Assembly: GCA_035708085.1 (NCBI GenBank)
Contig: DASSTE010000037.1
Span: forward strand, 1 to 63,627
Reading direction: 5' to 3'
Source: DASSBR01 sp035708085
Lineage (GTDB): Bacteria > Pseudomonadota > Gammaproteobacteria > Natronospirales > DASSBR01
Length of the DNA: 63,627 nucleotides
Shown here: in pieces, positions 16,775 through 25,081 of the stretch
How the letters are laid out: each line of letters opens with the position of its first letter
How positions within the stretch are numbered: position 1 is the first letter of the stretch
Notes under the pieces: generated by a model
What the model was told of the DNA's origin: nothing
Database searches by the model: none
Seen by the model: only the letters and a program-made list of their open reading frames with translations
Position numbers and translations under genes: made by a program

Positions 16775-18703
16775 GTGAACAAGTTGACGTACTTGCTGGC
16801 GGCGCTGTTGCTGGCCGGCCTGAATCTCGGCTGGATGCCTGCCGTCGCGGCCCAGCAGACCACCACCACGGCCACTGCGACCGCCACGCCGCCGGGCCCG
16901 ATTCAGCTGAGCGTTGATGTTACCGATGCTGCGCGCAAGGTCTTTCACGCGCACGAGGTCATGCCGGTGCAGCCCGGCCCGTTGACCCTCTATTACCCGA
17001 AATACATCCCGGGCGAGCACGGGCCGACCGGCCCGATCGTCAACCTGGCGGGGCTGGTGTTCACCGCCAACGGCAAGCAGCTCGACTGGGAGCGCGACGC
17101 GGAAGACATGTACACGTTTCACCTCAACATTCCGAAGGGGGTCACGGAGCTCGATATTTCGCTCGACTTTCTGTCGCCGGTCGGCAGCGGCGAGTTCACA
17201 GCAGGCGTCTCCGCAACCCCGAAGCTCGTCGATCTCAACTGGAACCAGGTCGCGTTGTACCCGGCAGGTTTCCCGACCAGTGAGCTGGTCTACGTGCCGA
17301 GCCTCAAGATTCCGAAGGGCTGGCAGTTCGGCACCGCGCTCAACGTCAAGAGCAAGGACGGCAACGAGATCCACTTCGACAAGGTTACGTTCAACAACCT
17401 GGTTGATTCGCCGGTGATCTCAGGACAGTACTTCCGCCAGTTCAAGCTCGCACCGGATTCGGACGTGCACCGCTGGCTGGACGTCGTTGCCGATTACCCC
17501 AAGGCGCTCGACGCCAGCGACAAGCAGATAGAGAAGATGCGGAACCTGGTGGCACAGGCAAACGCGCTGTTCCAGTCGCACCATTACAAGAACTACCATT
17601 TCCTGCTGACGCTGAGCGACAAGACGGCACACTTCGGCCTGGAGCATCACCAGTCCAGTGACGACCGCCTCGACGCCGATTTCTTCATCGATCCCAAGGC
17701 CTTCATGCTGGAAGCCGACCTGATGCCGCACGAGTACGTGCACTCGTGGAACGGCAAGTTCCGCCGGCCGGCGGAGCTGTGGCAGCCGGATTTCGAGAAG
17801 CCCGAGCACACCCGCATGCTGTGGGTCTACGAGGGGCTGACCGACTACCTTGGCCCGGTGCTGACGGCGCGCAGCCATCTGTGGTCGCCCAAGGAATTTC
17901 GCGAGAACCTGGCGATGATCGCCGCCAACATGGACCATCGGCCGGGCCGGACCTGGCGGCCGCTGATCGACGTGACGATCGCCGCGCAACTGCTGTACGG
18001 CTCGCCAGGCTACTGGGCCAACTGGCGCCGCGGCACTGATTTCTACCCGGAAGGCACGTTGATCTGGCTCGACGTTGATACGAAGATTCGCGCGTTGAGC
18101 CACGGCAAGCACTCGCTGGACGACTTCGCGCAGCTGTTCTACGGCATCGACAACGGCAGCTACGTCACCAAGACCTACACGTTCAACGACCTGGTCAACG
18201 CGCTCAACAAGGTGCAGCCCTACGACTGGCGCTCGTTCCTGCGTAACCTGCTCGACCGCCGCCAGTACCACGCGCCGCTCGATGGCATCACCCGTAGCGG
18301 CTGGAAGCTCACCTATACAGATAAGCCGAACGACATGCAGAAGGTGCGCCAGTCCCGGCGCCATTACATCAACCAGATGTACGGCATCGGCCTGCTGCTG
18401 AACGACAAGGGCGAAATCCGCGACGTGCTGTGGAACGGCCCGGCGTTCAAGGCGGGCATCGGTCCCGGCATGACGATTCAGGCGGTCAACGGCGTGAAGT
18501 TCTCGCCCGATGTCTTTGAGCGCGCCTTAAAAAGCGGCGAAAAGGACAAGGAACCGCTGCACCTGCTGATCGACAACCAGGGCTATCTGAAAACCTTCGA
18601 TGTCGACTACCACGGCGGCATGCGCTACCCGCACCTGGTGCGCGAGAAGGGCAAGTCCGACATGCTGAGCGAGATTTTGAAGCCGCTGAAAACCAGCGGC
18701 TGA
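16775..18703 (+). CDS. M61-family glycyl aminopeptidase with PDZ domain, secreted
   Basis: A protein of 642 residues from GTG 16775, with a near-perfect AGGAGG eight bases upstream. A signal peptide (residues 1-26, ending AVAA) is followed by a Thr/Ala-rich linker. The N-terminal beta-sandwich has PVQPGPLTLYYPKYIPGEHGP. The zinc motif HEYVHSWNGKFRRP gives H319, E320 and H323, with the third ligand Glu in YEGLTDYLG. Residues of about 555-610 form a PDZ domain (YGIGLLLNDKGEIRDVLWN, GIGPGMTIQAVNGV). This matches the M61 family, whose Sphingomonas member removes N-terminal glycine or alanine. It is convergent with the ClC gene, and a hairpin separates the two. Confidence 0.9.
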   Translation: MNKLTYLLAALLLAGLNLGWMPAVAAQQTTTTATATATPPGPIQLSVDVTDAARKVFHAHEVMPVQPGPLTLYYPKYIPGEHGPTGPIVNLAGLVFTANGKQLDWERDAEDMYTFHLNIPKGVTELDISLDFLSPVGSGEFTAGVSATPKLVDLNWNQVALYPAGFPTSELVYVPSLKIPKGWQFGTALNVKSKDGNEIHFDKVTFNNLVDSPVISGQYFRQFKLAPDSDVHRWLDVVADYPKALDASDKQIEKMRNLVAQANALFQSHHYKNYHFLLTLSDKTAHFGLEHHQSSDDRLDADFFIDPKAFMLEADLMPHEYVHSWNGKFRRPAELWQPDFEKPEHTRMLWVYEGLTDYLGPVLTARSHLWSPKEFRENLAMIAANMDHRPGRTWRPLIDVTIAAQLLYGSPGYWANWRRGTDFYPEGTLIWLDVDTKIRALSHGKHSLDDFAQLFYGIDNGSYVTKTYTFNDLVNALNKVQPYDWRSFLRNLLDRRQYHAPLDGITRSGWKLTYTDKPNDMQKVRQSRRHYINQMYGIGLLLNDKGEIRDVLWNGPAFKAGIGPGMTIQAVNGVKFSPDVFERALKSGEKDKEPLHLLIDNQGYLKTFDVDYHGGMRYPHLVREKGKSDMLSEILKPLKTSG

Positions 18704-18716
18704 TCGCCAGTCTCTT

Positions 18717-18741
18717 ACCCCTCTCCCGGCGGGAGAGGGGT
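18717..18741. terminator. Hairpin between convergent M61 and ClC genes
   Basis: ACCCCTCTCCC (18717-18727) and GGGAGAGGGGT (18731-18741) pair perfectly around GGC. The flank continues TGGGTGAGGGTTA, the common GC-rich proteobacterial intergenic palindrome, whose units also have a seven-base rhythm (GAGAGGG, GTTGGGT, GAGGGTT). No T-run follows, so termination efficiency is uncertain. Confidence 0.5.
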
Positions 18742-18765
18742 TGGGTGAGGGTTACCGAAGAATGG

Positions 18766-20586
18766 TCAGACGGTTTTACGCGGTCGCCTGATCCAGCCTG
18801 AATCCCGGACCGACTCTTCTTCGAGCCGGCGGCGGCGAACTTCGAGGATCGGGGCACGGCCGAGGTAGCCGATGAGCTTGGTGCGGTCGTTGCGGTCGAC
18901 CACCAGCAGGCGGCCAACCTGGTTGCCGAGCATCCGGTTCAGGGCGGTGCTCAACAGTTCGTCAGGATAAGTGACGATCACATCCGTTTCGGCTACATCC
19001 AGCACCGTCGTAGCCGGGCTCTGCTTGCGTTCCATGCTGCGCAGCACATCGCCGCGGGTGATGATGCCGAGGAGCCGGCCATCGTCGTCGACGATCGCGT
19101 GCGCCTGGTGGCGCGTGACCACCGGGTCATGGCGGCCGATTTTATCGGCCAGTTCCGACAGCAGCATGCTTGCCTTGAGCGTCGGCGGTTGGCGGTCCAT
19201 GACCTCGGCGACGGTGGTCTGCTGCAGCACGTCGGTTTCGTAGTCCATCTGGATACGCACGCCGCGGCGGCGCAGCTTCTCCGTCATGATCGTCGAGTCG
19301 CGCATCATGTAATACGCGACCATGTTGGCGATCACGCAGACAATCATCAGCGGCAGCACCGAGTTGTAGTTGCGCGTGATCTCGAACGCAAAAATGATCA
19401 GCGTGAAGGTCGCGCGCGCTGCCGCGGCGAACACGGCCGCCATGGCCACCAATGCGAAAGCGGCGGGATCGAGATGCACCCCCGGCACGATGAGGTTGAC
19501 GATGATCGCGAACGAGCCGCCGATCGCGCCACCGATCATGAACATCGGCGCGAGCAGACCGCCGGAGGTGCCGGAGCCGAGCGAAATGAGCAGGGCAAGG
19601 CCCTTGCACACGATGATGGCCAGCAGTATGCCCAGCGTGAGGCGCGCGTTGAGGATATCGCCGATGGTGTCGTAGCCGACGCCGAGTACCCGCGGAAACA
19701 GGTAGCCTATGATGCCGAGCCCAAGCGCGCCGACTGCCGGCCACCACATTTTGTCGAACGGCAGCTTCTCGAACTGGTCTTCGATCCAGTAGAGCAGCTT
19801 ACTGATGCCCACGGCACAGACGCCGCAGATGACCGCCAGCACGATGTAAAAAGGCAGTCCCGACAGTACGGCAAAATGCTGCTCGCCGACGGTGAACAGC
19901 GGCCCGGGCCCGATCATCTGGAAGTGAACCGTGGTGGCGATGGTGCTGGCGATCACCAGCGGGATGAACGAGCGCGACTTGAACTCGAACAGCAGCAGCT
20001 CGATGGCGAGAATGACGCCCGCGATAGGCGTATTGAACGTCGCGGCCATGCCGGCGGCCGCGCCGCAGGCGAGCAGCACCTTGCGCTCGGCGGCAGTAGT
20101 GTTGATGATCTGGCCGACGATCGAGCCGAGCGCGCCGCCGGTCTGGATGATCGGGCCCTCGGCGCCGAACGGACCACCGGTACCGATCGCGATGGCAGCG
20201 GAAATCGGTTTGTAGAAGGCGACTTTCGGGGCAATCTTGCTGCGGTTGATGGTGATCGCTTCCATCGCCTCCGGAATACCGTGGCCGCAGATCTTGTCGG
20301 TGCCGAACTTGGCCATCAGCCCGACGATGAGGCCGCCCGCGACCGGGATCAGAATGACCCAGAAGCCGACCGGCGTGTTGTACAGATGCGGAAAGTTGGT
20401 CGCGACCCGGCCGAAGAACACGAGGTTCGTCACCAACCCGATGAGCTTGTACAGGCCGAACGCGACGAAGCCGGCGAGCAGCCCGATCAGGGCACTCAGG
20501 ATCGCGATCAGAAAGACGCGAAATTCATGCAGGTTGAGAGGGGCATTCTGTGCGCCGGGGCGCACATCGACAGCAGGTTGCGACAT
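18766..20586 (-). CDS. ClC-family chloride channel/transporter with two CBS domains
   Basis: A protein of 606 residues. The membrane part (about residues 20-430) has the ClC selectivity motifs: GHGIPEA, where the usual Ser is His; GGPFGAEGP with the gating Glu kept; and GTSGGLLAPMF. Keeping the gating Glu is compatible with H+/Cl- exchange as well as channel function. Residues of about 455-580 form two CBS repeats (VAEVMDRQPPTL and VLDVAETDVIVTYPDEL), which in other ClCs bind adenine nucleotides. The C-terminus is strongly basic. Small ClcA proteins of enterics lack CBS domains, so I leave the symbol empty. Confidence 0.9.
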   Translation of the reverse strand: MSQPAVDVRPGAQNAPLNLHEFRVFLIAILSALIGLLAGFVAFGLYKLIGLVTNLVFFGRVATNFPHLYNTPVGFWVILIPVAGGLIVGLMAKFGTDKICGHGIPEAMEAITINRSKIAPKVAFYKPISAAIAIGTGGPFGAEGPIIQTGGALGSIVGQIINTTAAERKVLLACGAAAGMAATFNTPIAGVILAIELLLFEFKSRSFIPLVIASTIATTVHFQMIGPGPLFTVGEQHFAVLSGLPFYIVLAVICGVCAVGISKLLYWIEDQFEKLPFDKMWWPAVGALGLGIIGYLFPRVLGVGYDTIGDILNARLTLGILLAIIVCKGLALLISLGSGTSGGLLAPMFMIGGAIGGSFAIIVNLIVPGVHLDPAAFALVAMAAVFAAAARATFTLIIFAFEITRNYNSVLPLMIVCVIANMVAYYMMRDSTIMTEKLRRRGVRIQMDYETDVLQQTTVAEVMDRQPPTLKASMLLSELADKIGRHDPVVTRHQAHAIVDDDGRLLGIITRGDVLRSMERKQSPATTVLDVAETDVIVTYPDELLSTALNRMLGNQVGRLLVVDRNDRTKLIGYLGRAPILEVRRRRLEEESVRDSGWIRRPRKTV

Positions 20587-20633
20587 CGAGGTTCCGGGGT
20601 CAGGTCAGGTTGTGAAAAGGGCGGTTTATCGGA

Positions 20634-21788
20634 TCATCGGGCTACGCGGCAGCCGCCGGGTACGCCGTTCGGAGACAGCAGAAGTTGCCAGAGCTGGCTG
20701 CGCCGGGCGCGGAAGCTGCCGGCGCTCGCTTGCAGATAGTAAGTCCACATGCGATAGAAACGGTCGTCATAGTCGGATTTCAGTTCGTCCCAGTGGGCGC
20801 GGAAATTGTGCAGCCATTGCATCAGCGTCGGGTCGTAATCGGCGCCGAAGTTGTGCCAGTCCTCAAACAGGAACAGGCCTTCGATCGCCGTCGTGATCTG
20901 GCGCGCCGACGGCAGCATCGAGTTGGGGAAAATGTAGCGCGCGATCCAGGGGTCGGTCTGCGTCACCGACTTCGGCGTGCCGATGCAGTGCAGCAGGAAC
21001 AGGCCATCGTCGGCCAGCAGCCGGCGCGCCGTTTCCATGTACGTGCGGTAATTCTTGTAACCGACGTGCTCGAACATGCCGATCGAGACGATCCGGTCGA
21101 AGCGGCCCTCGACGTTGCGATAGTCTTCGAGGCGGATGTCGATCGGCAGGCCGCTGCAGCGTTCGCGCGCCAGTTCGGCCTGCTCTTTCGAAACCGTCAC
21201 GCCCACACCTTCGACGCCATGACGTTCCGCCGCATAGCGCAGCATGCCGCCCCAGCCGCAGCCGATGTCGAGCAGCTTCATGCCCGGTTTGAGCCCGAGC
21301 TTGCGGCAGATCAGGTCGAGTTTGGCCTCCTGGGCCTCGTCCAGCGTCTGCGCATCCTTCCAATAGCCGCAGCTGTACATCATGTGCTTGTCGAGCATGC
21401 ACTGGTACAGGCGATTGCCCTTGTCATAGTGGCGGCGGCCGATCTCGAACGAACGCGAGCGGCTTTGCTGGTTGATGAGGCGCGCGCGCAGCGAGTGCAG
21501 CGCGTCCCTCCACGTGAGCACCTTGTCGTCGATGTGGGCACCGAGCAGCCGGGCGAAGAATTCGTCCAGCCGCGGGCAATCCCACCAGCCGTCCATGTAG
21601 GCTTCGCCGACGCCCATCGAACCTTCGGCGAAGGCACGCGTGTAGAGGCGGGGGTCATGGACGCGAATGTCGAACGGCCGGCCGCCGTCGATCTCGATGC
21701 CGGCGCTCTGCAGCAGTTCGGCCGCACGGGCCTTGAACTTCGCGTGCCTTACGGGCGCACGTCGCGAATTTTCATCGACTGCATTCAT
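20634..21788 (-). CDS. cfa: Cyclopropane-fatty-acyl-phospholipid synthase
   Basis: A protein of 384 residues from ATG 21788. The frame stays open upstream to 22022 but that part overlaps sodB and its promoter. The SAM-binding motif is LLDIGCGWGGMLRYAAERHGV, seen in two pieces, followed by VSIGMFEHVGYKNYRTYM and the active-site region ARYIFPNSMLPSARQI with the conserved bicarbonate/lipid-site residues of CFA synthases (FHNFG-like EDWHNFGADYDPTLMQW). It methylenates cis double bonds of membrane phospholipids, normally on entry to stationary phase. It is divergent from sodB with a 178-base shared upstream region. Confidence 0.93.
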   Translation of the reverse strand: MNAVDENSRRAPVRHAKFKARAAELLQSAGIEIDGGRPFDIRVHDPRLYTRAFAEGSMGVGEAYMDGWWDCPRLDEFFARLLGAHIDDKVLTWRDALHSLRARLINQQSRSRSFEIGRRHYDKGNRLYQCMLDKHMMYSCGYWKDAQTLDEAQEAKLDLICRKLGLKPGMKLLDIGCGWGGMLRYAAERHGVEGVGVTVSKEQAELARERCSGLPIDIRLEDYRNVEGRFDRIVSIGMFEHVGYKNYRTYMETARRLLADDGLFLLHCIGTPKSVTQTDPWIARYIFPNSMLPSARQITTAIEGLFLFEDWHNFGADYDPTLMQWLHNFRAHWDELKSDYDDRFYRMWTYYLQASAGSFRARRSQLWQLLLSPNGVPGGCRVAR

Positions 21789-21875
21789 AACCGCCGTTCC
21801 GGGGTGGCGCGTGGATGGGCGTGAAAATGTTAATCCGCAAATTTTAGCGCATTCATCGCGCCGCGTCAGGTGTCC

Positions 21876-21904
21876 TTGCGACGCTGACGCACCGGGTTTA
21901 GACT
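21876..21904 (+). promoter_or_regulatory. Predicted sigma70 promoter of sodB
   Basis: TTGCGA (21876-21881), a 17-base spacer and TAGACT (21899-21904), about 60 bases before the sodB ATG. The remaining sequence to the gene holds the AAGGAG ribosome-binding site at 21955-21960. Confidence 0.6.
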
Positions 21905-21966
21905 GATTCCAATTTACGCGCTTCGCGTATTTCCCGTTCCCGAACACCCATAACAAGGAGACTCCG

Positions 21967-22548
21967 ATGGCACACGAATTGCCCAAGCTTCCGTTTGACA
22001 TGGACGCGCTGGCCCCCCACATCTCCCGCGAGACGCTTGAATATCATCACGGCAAGCATCACAAAAAATATGTCGACACGCTCAACTCGATGATTCCGGG
22101 CACCGAGTTCGAGAACATGTCGCTGGAAGAGACGGTCAAGAAGGCGTCCGGCAAGATGTTCAACCAGGCCGGCCAGATCTGGAACCACAATTTTTACTGG
22201 AACTGCCTGACGCCGAACAGCAACAAGCCGCAGGGCGACCTGGAGCAGGCCATCAACCAGGCCTTCGGCTCGCTGGACGCGTTCAAGTCCGAATTCAACG
22301 AGAAGGCGGGTGCGCTGTTCGGCTCCGGCTGGGCGTGGCTGGTGAAAAAACCCGACGGTTCGCTGGGTATCGCGCAGACCGCGAATGCCGAGACCCCGAT
22401 TCAGGAAGGCCGCGACATCCCGCTGCTCACCTGTGACGTCTGGGAACACGCGTATTACATTGATTATCGCAACGCGCGGCCCGATTATCTGAAGGCGTTC
22501 TGGAACGTCTGCAACTGGGACTTCGTCGCGAAGAACTTCTCCAGCTGA
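21967..22548 (+). CDS. sodB: Iron superoxide dismutase
   Basis: A protein of 193 residues with AAGGAG upstream of ATG 21967. Metal ligands are H27, H74, D157 and H161 (DVWEHAYYIDYRNARPDYL). Q70 in FNQAGQIWNHNFYWNCL is at the position typical of iron enzymes. The enzyme converts superoxide to peroxide and oxygen in the cytoplasm. No signal peptide is present. It is followed at 18 bases by a DUF1289 gene and then by grxD, a small oxidative-stress and Fe-S cluster with close spacing. Confidence 0.96.
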   Translation: MAHELPKLPFDMDALAPHISRETLEYHHGKHHKKYVDTLNSMIPGTEFENMSLEETVKKASGKMFNQAGQIWNHNFYWNCLTPNSNKPQGDLEQAINQAFGSLDAFKSEFNEKAGALFGSGWAWLVKKPDGSLGIAQTANAETPIQEGRDIPLLTCDVWEHAYYIDYRNARPDYLKAFWNVCNWDFVAKNFSS

Positions 22549-22566
22549 GGTTTCCAGGCAAGCGGA

Positions 22567-22764
22567 ATGTCCGAGGACGCCTACGCCGAGCTCGCAAAGC
22601 ATCCGCCGTCGCCCTGCATCGGCGTCTGCACGCTGGACGACGACGAGCGTTGCATCGGTTGCTACCGCGATGTCCACGAGATATCGCAGTGGCCGTTCAT
22701 GACGGCCGATGAACAATGGCGCATCGTGCGGGCGCTGCCGGCGCGGGCGAGTGCGCCAGAGTAA
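22567..22764 (+). CDS. DUF1289 small cysteine protein
   Basis: A protein of 65 residues from ATG 22567. It has the DUF1289 pattern SPCIGVCTLDDDERCIGCYR with four cysteines (C-x3-C-x8-C-x2-C), then ISQWPFMTADEQWRIVRAL. The cysteines suggest metal or Fe-S binding, but the function is not established. It sits between sodB and grxD, which fits an iron or redox role. Confidence 0.85.
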   Translation: MSEDAYAELAKHPPSPCIGVCTLDDDERCIGCYRDVHEISQWPFMTADEQWRIVRALPARASAPE

Positions 22765-22782
22765 CTTTTATTCGAGGTAGAG

Positions 22783-23109
22783 ATGGACATACAGGAAAAG
22801 ATCAAGCAGCAGATCGCGGCCAACCCGGTGCTGCTTTACATGAAAGGCACGCCGGACTTTCCGCAGTGCGGCTTTTCGGCGCAGACTGTGCAGGCACTCA
22901 AGCAGTGCGACGCGGAATTCGCCTATGTCAATATTCTGGAAGAGCCGGAAATTCGCGCGACGCTGAAAGAGGTATCGAACTGGCCGACGTTCCCGCAACT
23001 GTTCGTCAACGGTGAACTGGTCGGCGGCTGCGACATTGTGACCGAGCTGTATCAGTCGGGTGAATTGCAGACAATGGTGCAGGGCGCGGCCCGGAAAGAG
23101 GCGTCCTGA
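22783..23109 (+). CDS. grxD: Monothiol glutaredoxin GrxD (CGFS type)
   Basis: A protein of 108 residues with GAGGTAGAG before ATG 22783. The active site is CGFS at residues 29-32 within KGTPDFPQCGFSAQTVQAL. The later motif WPTFPQLFVNGELVGGCDIV binds glutathione. CGFS glutaredoxins carry and transfer [2Fe-2S] clusters rather than reduce disulfides. It is third in a row after sodB and DUF1289 and ends in a terminator. Confidence 0.95.
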   Translation: MDIQEKIKQQIAANPVLLYMKGTPDFPQCGFSAQTVQALKQCDAEFAYVNILEEPEIRATLKEVSNWPTFPQLFVNGELVGGCDIVTELYQSGELQTMVQGAARKEAS

Positions 23110-23117
23110 GTCGGGTG

Positions 23118-23148
23118 CCGGGAGCGGGCGTTGTCAGCTCCCGATTTT
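23118..23148 (+). terminator. Terminator after grxD
   Basis: CGGGAGC (23119-23125) pairs with GCTCCCG (23137-23143) and is followed by ATTTTA. The next gene, rnt, converges from the other side. Confidence 0.5.
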
Positions 23149-23824
23149 ACGATTCGCTCGCGGTCCGAAAGCCGGCCTGATCCATCAGGCCGGCCTCATA
23201 AATCGGCTGCGAGCGATTGACGAGTTCGCAGAACAACTCGCAGGTCTTCCTGGCGTCGTACTGCGCCGAATGCGCATCGCGTGCATCCCAGCGCAGACCC
23301 AGCGCATCGACCGCGCGGGCCAGCACCGTCTGGCCCAGCATCACCCCGGCGAGCGTCGCCGTATCGAAACTGCTGAACTGATGGAACGGGTTGCGCTTGA
23401 TGCCGCAGCGCGCCATCGCCGCGTTCAGGAATCCCAGGTCAAAAAAGGCATTGTGGCCGACGAGCACCGCCCGGTTACATTCCTGTTCCTTCAGCGCCCG
23501 CCGGACTTCCCGGAACAGCCGCTGTAAGGCCTCGCGTTCGGGCAGCGCCGGGCGCAGCGGGTGGTGCGGATCGATGCCGGTGACATCCAGCGAAGCCTGC
23601 TCGATGTTGGCGCCGGGAAACGGGGCCACGTGAAAGGTATGGGTCGTGGTGGGATACAGCCGGCCCTGCTCGTCCATCGCGACCAGCGCGGCCGAAATCT
23701 CCAGCAGCGCGTCGGTGGCCGAATTGAAGCCGCCCGTTTCCACGTCCACCACGACCGGAAGAAAGCCGCGGAAACGCCGCGCCATCCGGTTGTTGCTCGG
23801 TCGGTACTCCATCGGCGACAGCAT
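23147..23824 (-). CDS. rnt: Ribonuclease T
   Basis: A protein of 225 residues. It has the DEDDh exonuclease motifs PVVVDVETGGFNSATDALLE (residues near 24-43), VGHNAFFDLGFLNAA and the HSAQYDARKTC segment with the catalytic His and Asp. The family trims the 3' ends of tRNA and other stable RNAs and works as a dimer. RNase T is almost restricted to Gammaproteobacteria, a useful taxonomic hint. The start at ATG 23824 lacks a clear ribosome-binding site. ATG 23812 or 23785 are possible. It begins 15 bases after pyrC and is probably cotranscribed with it. Confidence 0.93.
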   Translation of the reverse strand: MLSPMEYRPSNNRMARRFRGFLPVVVDVETGGFNSATDALLEISAALVAMDEQGRLYPTTTHTFHVAPFPGANIEQASLDVTGIDPHHPLRPALPEREALQRLFREVRRALKEQECNRAVLVGHNAFFDLGFLNAAMARCGIKRNPFHQFSSFDTATLAGVMLGQTVLARAVDALGLRWDARDAHSAQYDARKTCELFCELVNRSQPIYEAGLMDQAGFRTASES

Positions 23825-23839
23825 AACGGAGAGGCGGAG

Positions 23840-24880
23840 CTAAAGCGACTCGGGGGCGAGCTTCCAGCCTACCGATTCCCTGTCTCGCAGCGGCACCAAC
23901 TCACCTTTCCCGAACGGATACGATGCCGGCACCTGCCAGTCCGCTTTGAGCAGCCGTACGGTGCCGCTATTTTCCGGCAGACCATAGAAGGCGGCGCCGC
24001 GGCGGCCGGCGAATTCACCCAACCGATCCAGGGCGCCGGCCTGTTCGAAGGCCTCCGCATAAAGCTCCAGCGCGGCATGCGCGCTGAAAATGCCGGCACA
24101 GCCGCAGGCGGTTTCCTTGGCGCCGCGGGCGTGCGGGGCACTGTCGGTGCCGAGGAAGAAACGTTCGTCCCCGCCGGTCGCGGCCTCCAGCAGCGCCTGT
24201 CGGTCACTTTCCAGCTTGAGAACGGGCAGGCAGTAATAATGCGGCCGCAGACCGCCGGCGAACAGGGCGTTGCGGTTATAGAGCAGGTGCTGCGGGGTGA
24301 TCGTCGCCGCCAGATGACCGTCGCTCGCGCGCACGTATTCGACCGCATGCCGCGTCGTGACGTGTTCCAGCACAATGCGGAGCGCCGGGAAGTCGCGTCG
24401 CAGCGGATCGAGCACGCGGTCGACGAAGACCGCCTCGCGGTCGAAGATGTCGACATCCGGATCGGTCACTTCGCCGTGAACGAGCAGCGGCAGGTCGTGC
24501 GCCTGCATTGCTTCCAGCACCGGCCGCACACGGCGCAGATCGGCAACGCCTGAATCGGCGTTGGTGGTCGCGCCGGCCGGATACAACTTGACGCCGATCA
24601 TCGCAACCTCGTCGGCCGCGCGCTCGATCTCGCCGGGGGCGGTGGATTCAGTCAAGTACAACGTCATCAGTGGCGTGAAATCGACACCGCCCGGCAGCGC
24701 CGCGAGAATCCGTTTGCGATATGCCAGCGCTTCGGCGACGGTGCGCACCGGCGGCTTCAGGTTCGGCATCACCACGGCGCGGGCGAACTGGCGCGCCGAA
24801 TGCGCAACGACATCGGCCATCGCCGCGCCGTCGCGCAGGTGCAGGTGGAAATCGTCGGGACGGGGGAGCGTGATTTCCAT
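23840..24880 (-). CDS. pyrC: Dihydroorotase
   Basis: A protein of 346 residues from ATG 24880, the usual length for class II dihydroorotases. The open frame extends upstream to 24997 without homologous sequence. The metal site DDFHLHLRDG is at residues 9-18. The carbamylated lysine lies in IGVKLYPAGATTNADSG, later metal ligands are in LVHGEV and LEHVTT, and the catalytic Asp is in LGTDSAPH. It cyclises carbamoyl aspartate to dihydroorotate in pyrimidine synthesis. It is divergent from aceE. Confidence 0.95.
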   Translation of the reverse strand: MEITLPRPDDFHLHLRDGAAMADVVAHSARQFARAVVMPNLKPPVRTVAEALAYRKRILAALPGGVDFTPLMTLYLTESTAPGEIERAADEVAMIGVKLYPAGATTNADSGVADLRRVRPVLEAMQAHDLPLLVHGEVTDPDVDIFDREAVFVDRVLDPLRRDFPALRIVLEHVTTRHAVEYVRASDGHLAATITPQHLLYNRNALFAGGLRPHYYCLPVLKLESDRQALLEAATGGDERFFLGTDSAPHARGAKETACGCAGIFSAHAALELYAEAFEQAGALDRLGEFAGRRGAAFYGLPENSGTVRLLKADWQVPASYPFGKGELVPLRDRESVGWKLAPESL

Positions 24881-24976
24881 TAGTGGAACACCGCCTGTTG
24901 TTGCATCTGGCTGCGAATCCTTGACCTGAATTGAGCAACCGACGATCATATCAGACTCTGGCGGGCGCCTCGGCAG

Positions 24977-25005
24977 TTCGCCTTGCCCGATCTCCACGCT
25001 ATATC
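24977..25005 (+). promoter_or_regulatory. Possible promoter of the aceE operon
   Basis: TTCGCC (24977-24982), 17 bases and TATATC (25000-25005), about 76 bases before aceE. I see no PdhR-type operator. The 201-base pyrC-aceE gap must hold promoters for both directions, and this is only the best match I find. Confidence 0.3.
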
Positions 25006-25081
25006 CGGAGTTTTCATTTCCGATTTCCGCCTACGGCTGGATTGTCCAGCGCGGCATAGTTTCAACGTTCAGGGCTGATAA

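Noticed and set aside
20634..22022. Upstream extension of cyclopropane fatty acid synthase to 22022.
   Set aside because: It would cover the sodB promoter and start codon, and the added residues are not part of the family. ATG 21788 gives the normal N-terminus.
24881..25081. Possible riboswitch or PdhR operator in the pyrC-aceE gap.
   Set aside because: No recognisable aptamer core or ATTGGTATGACCAAT-like operator. Only a weak promoter match was found.
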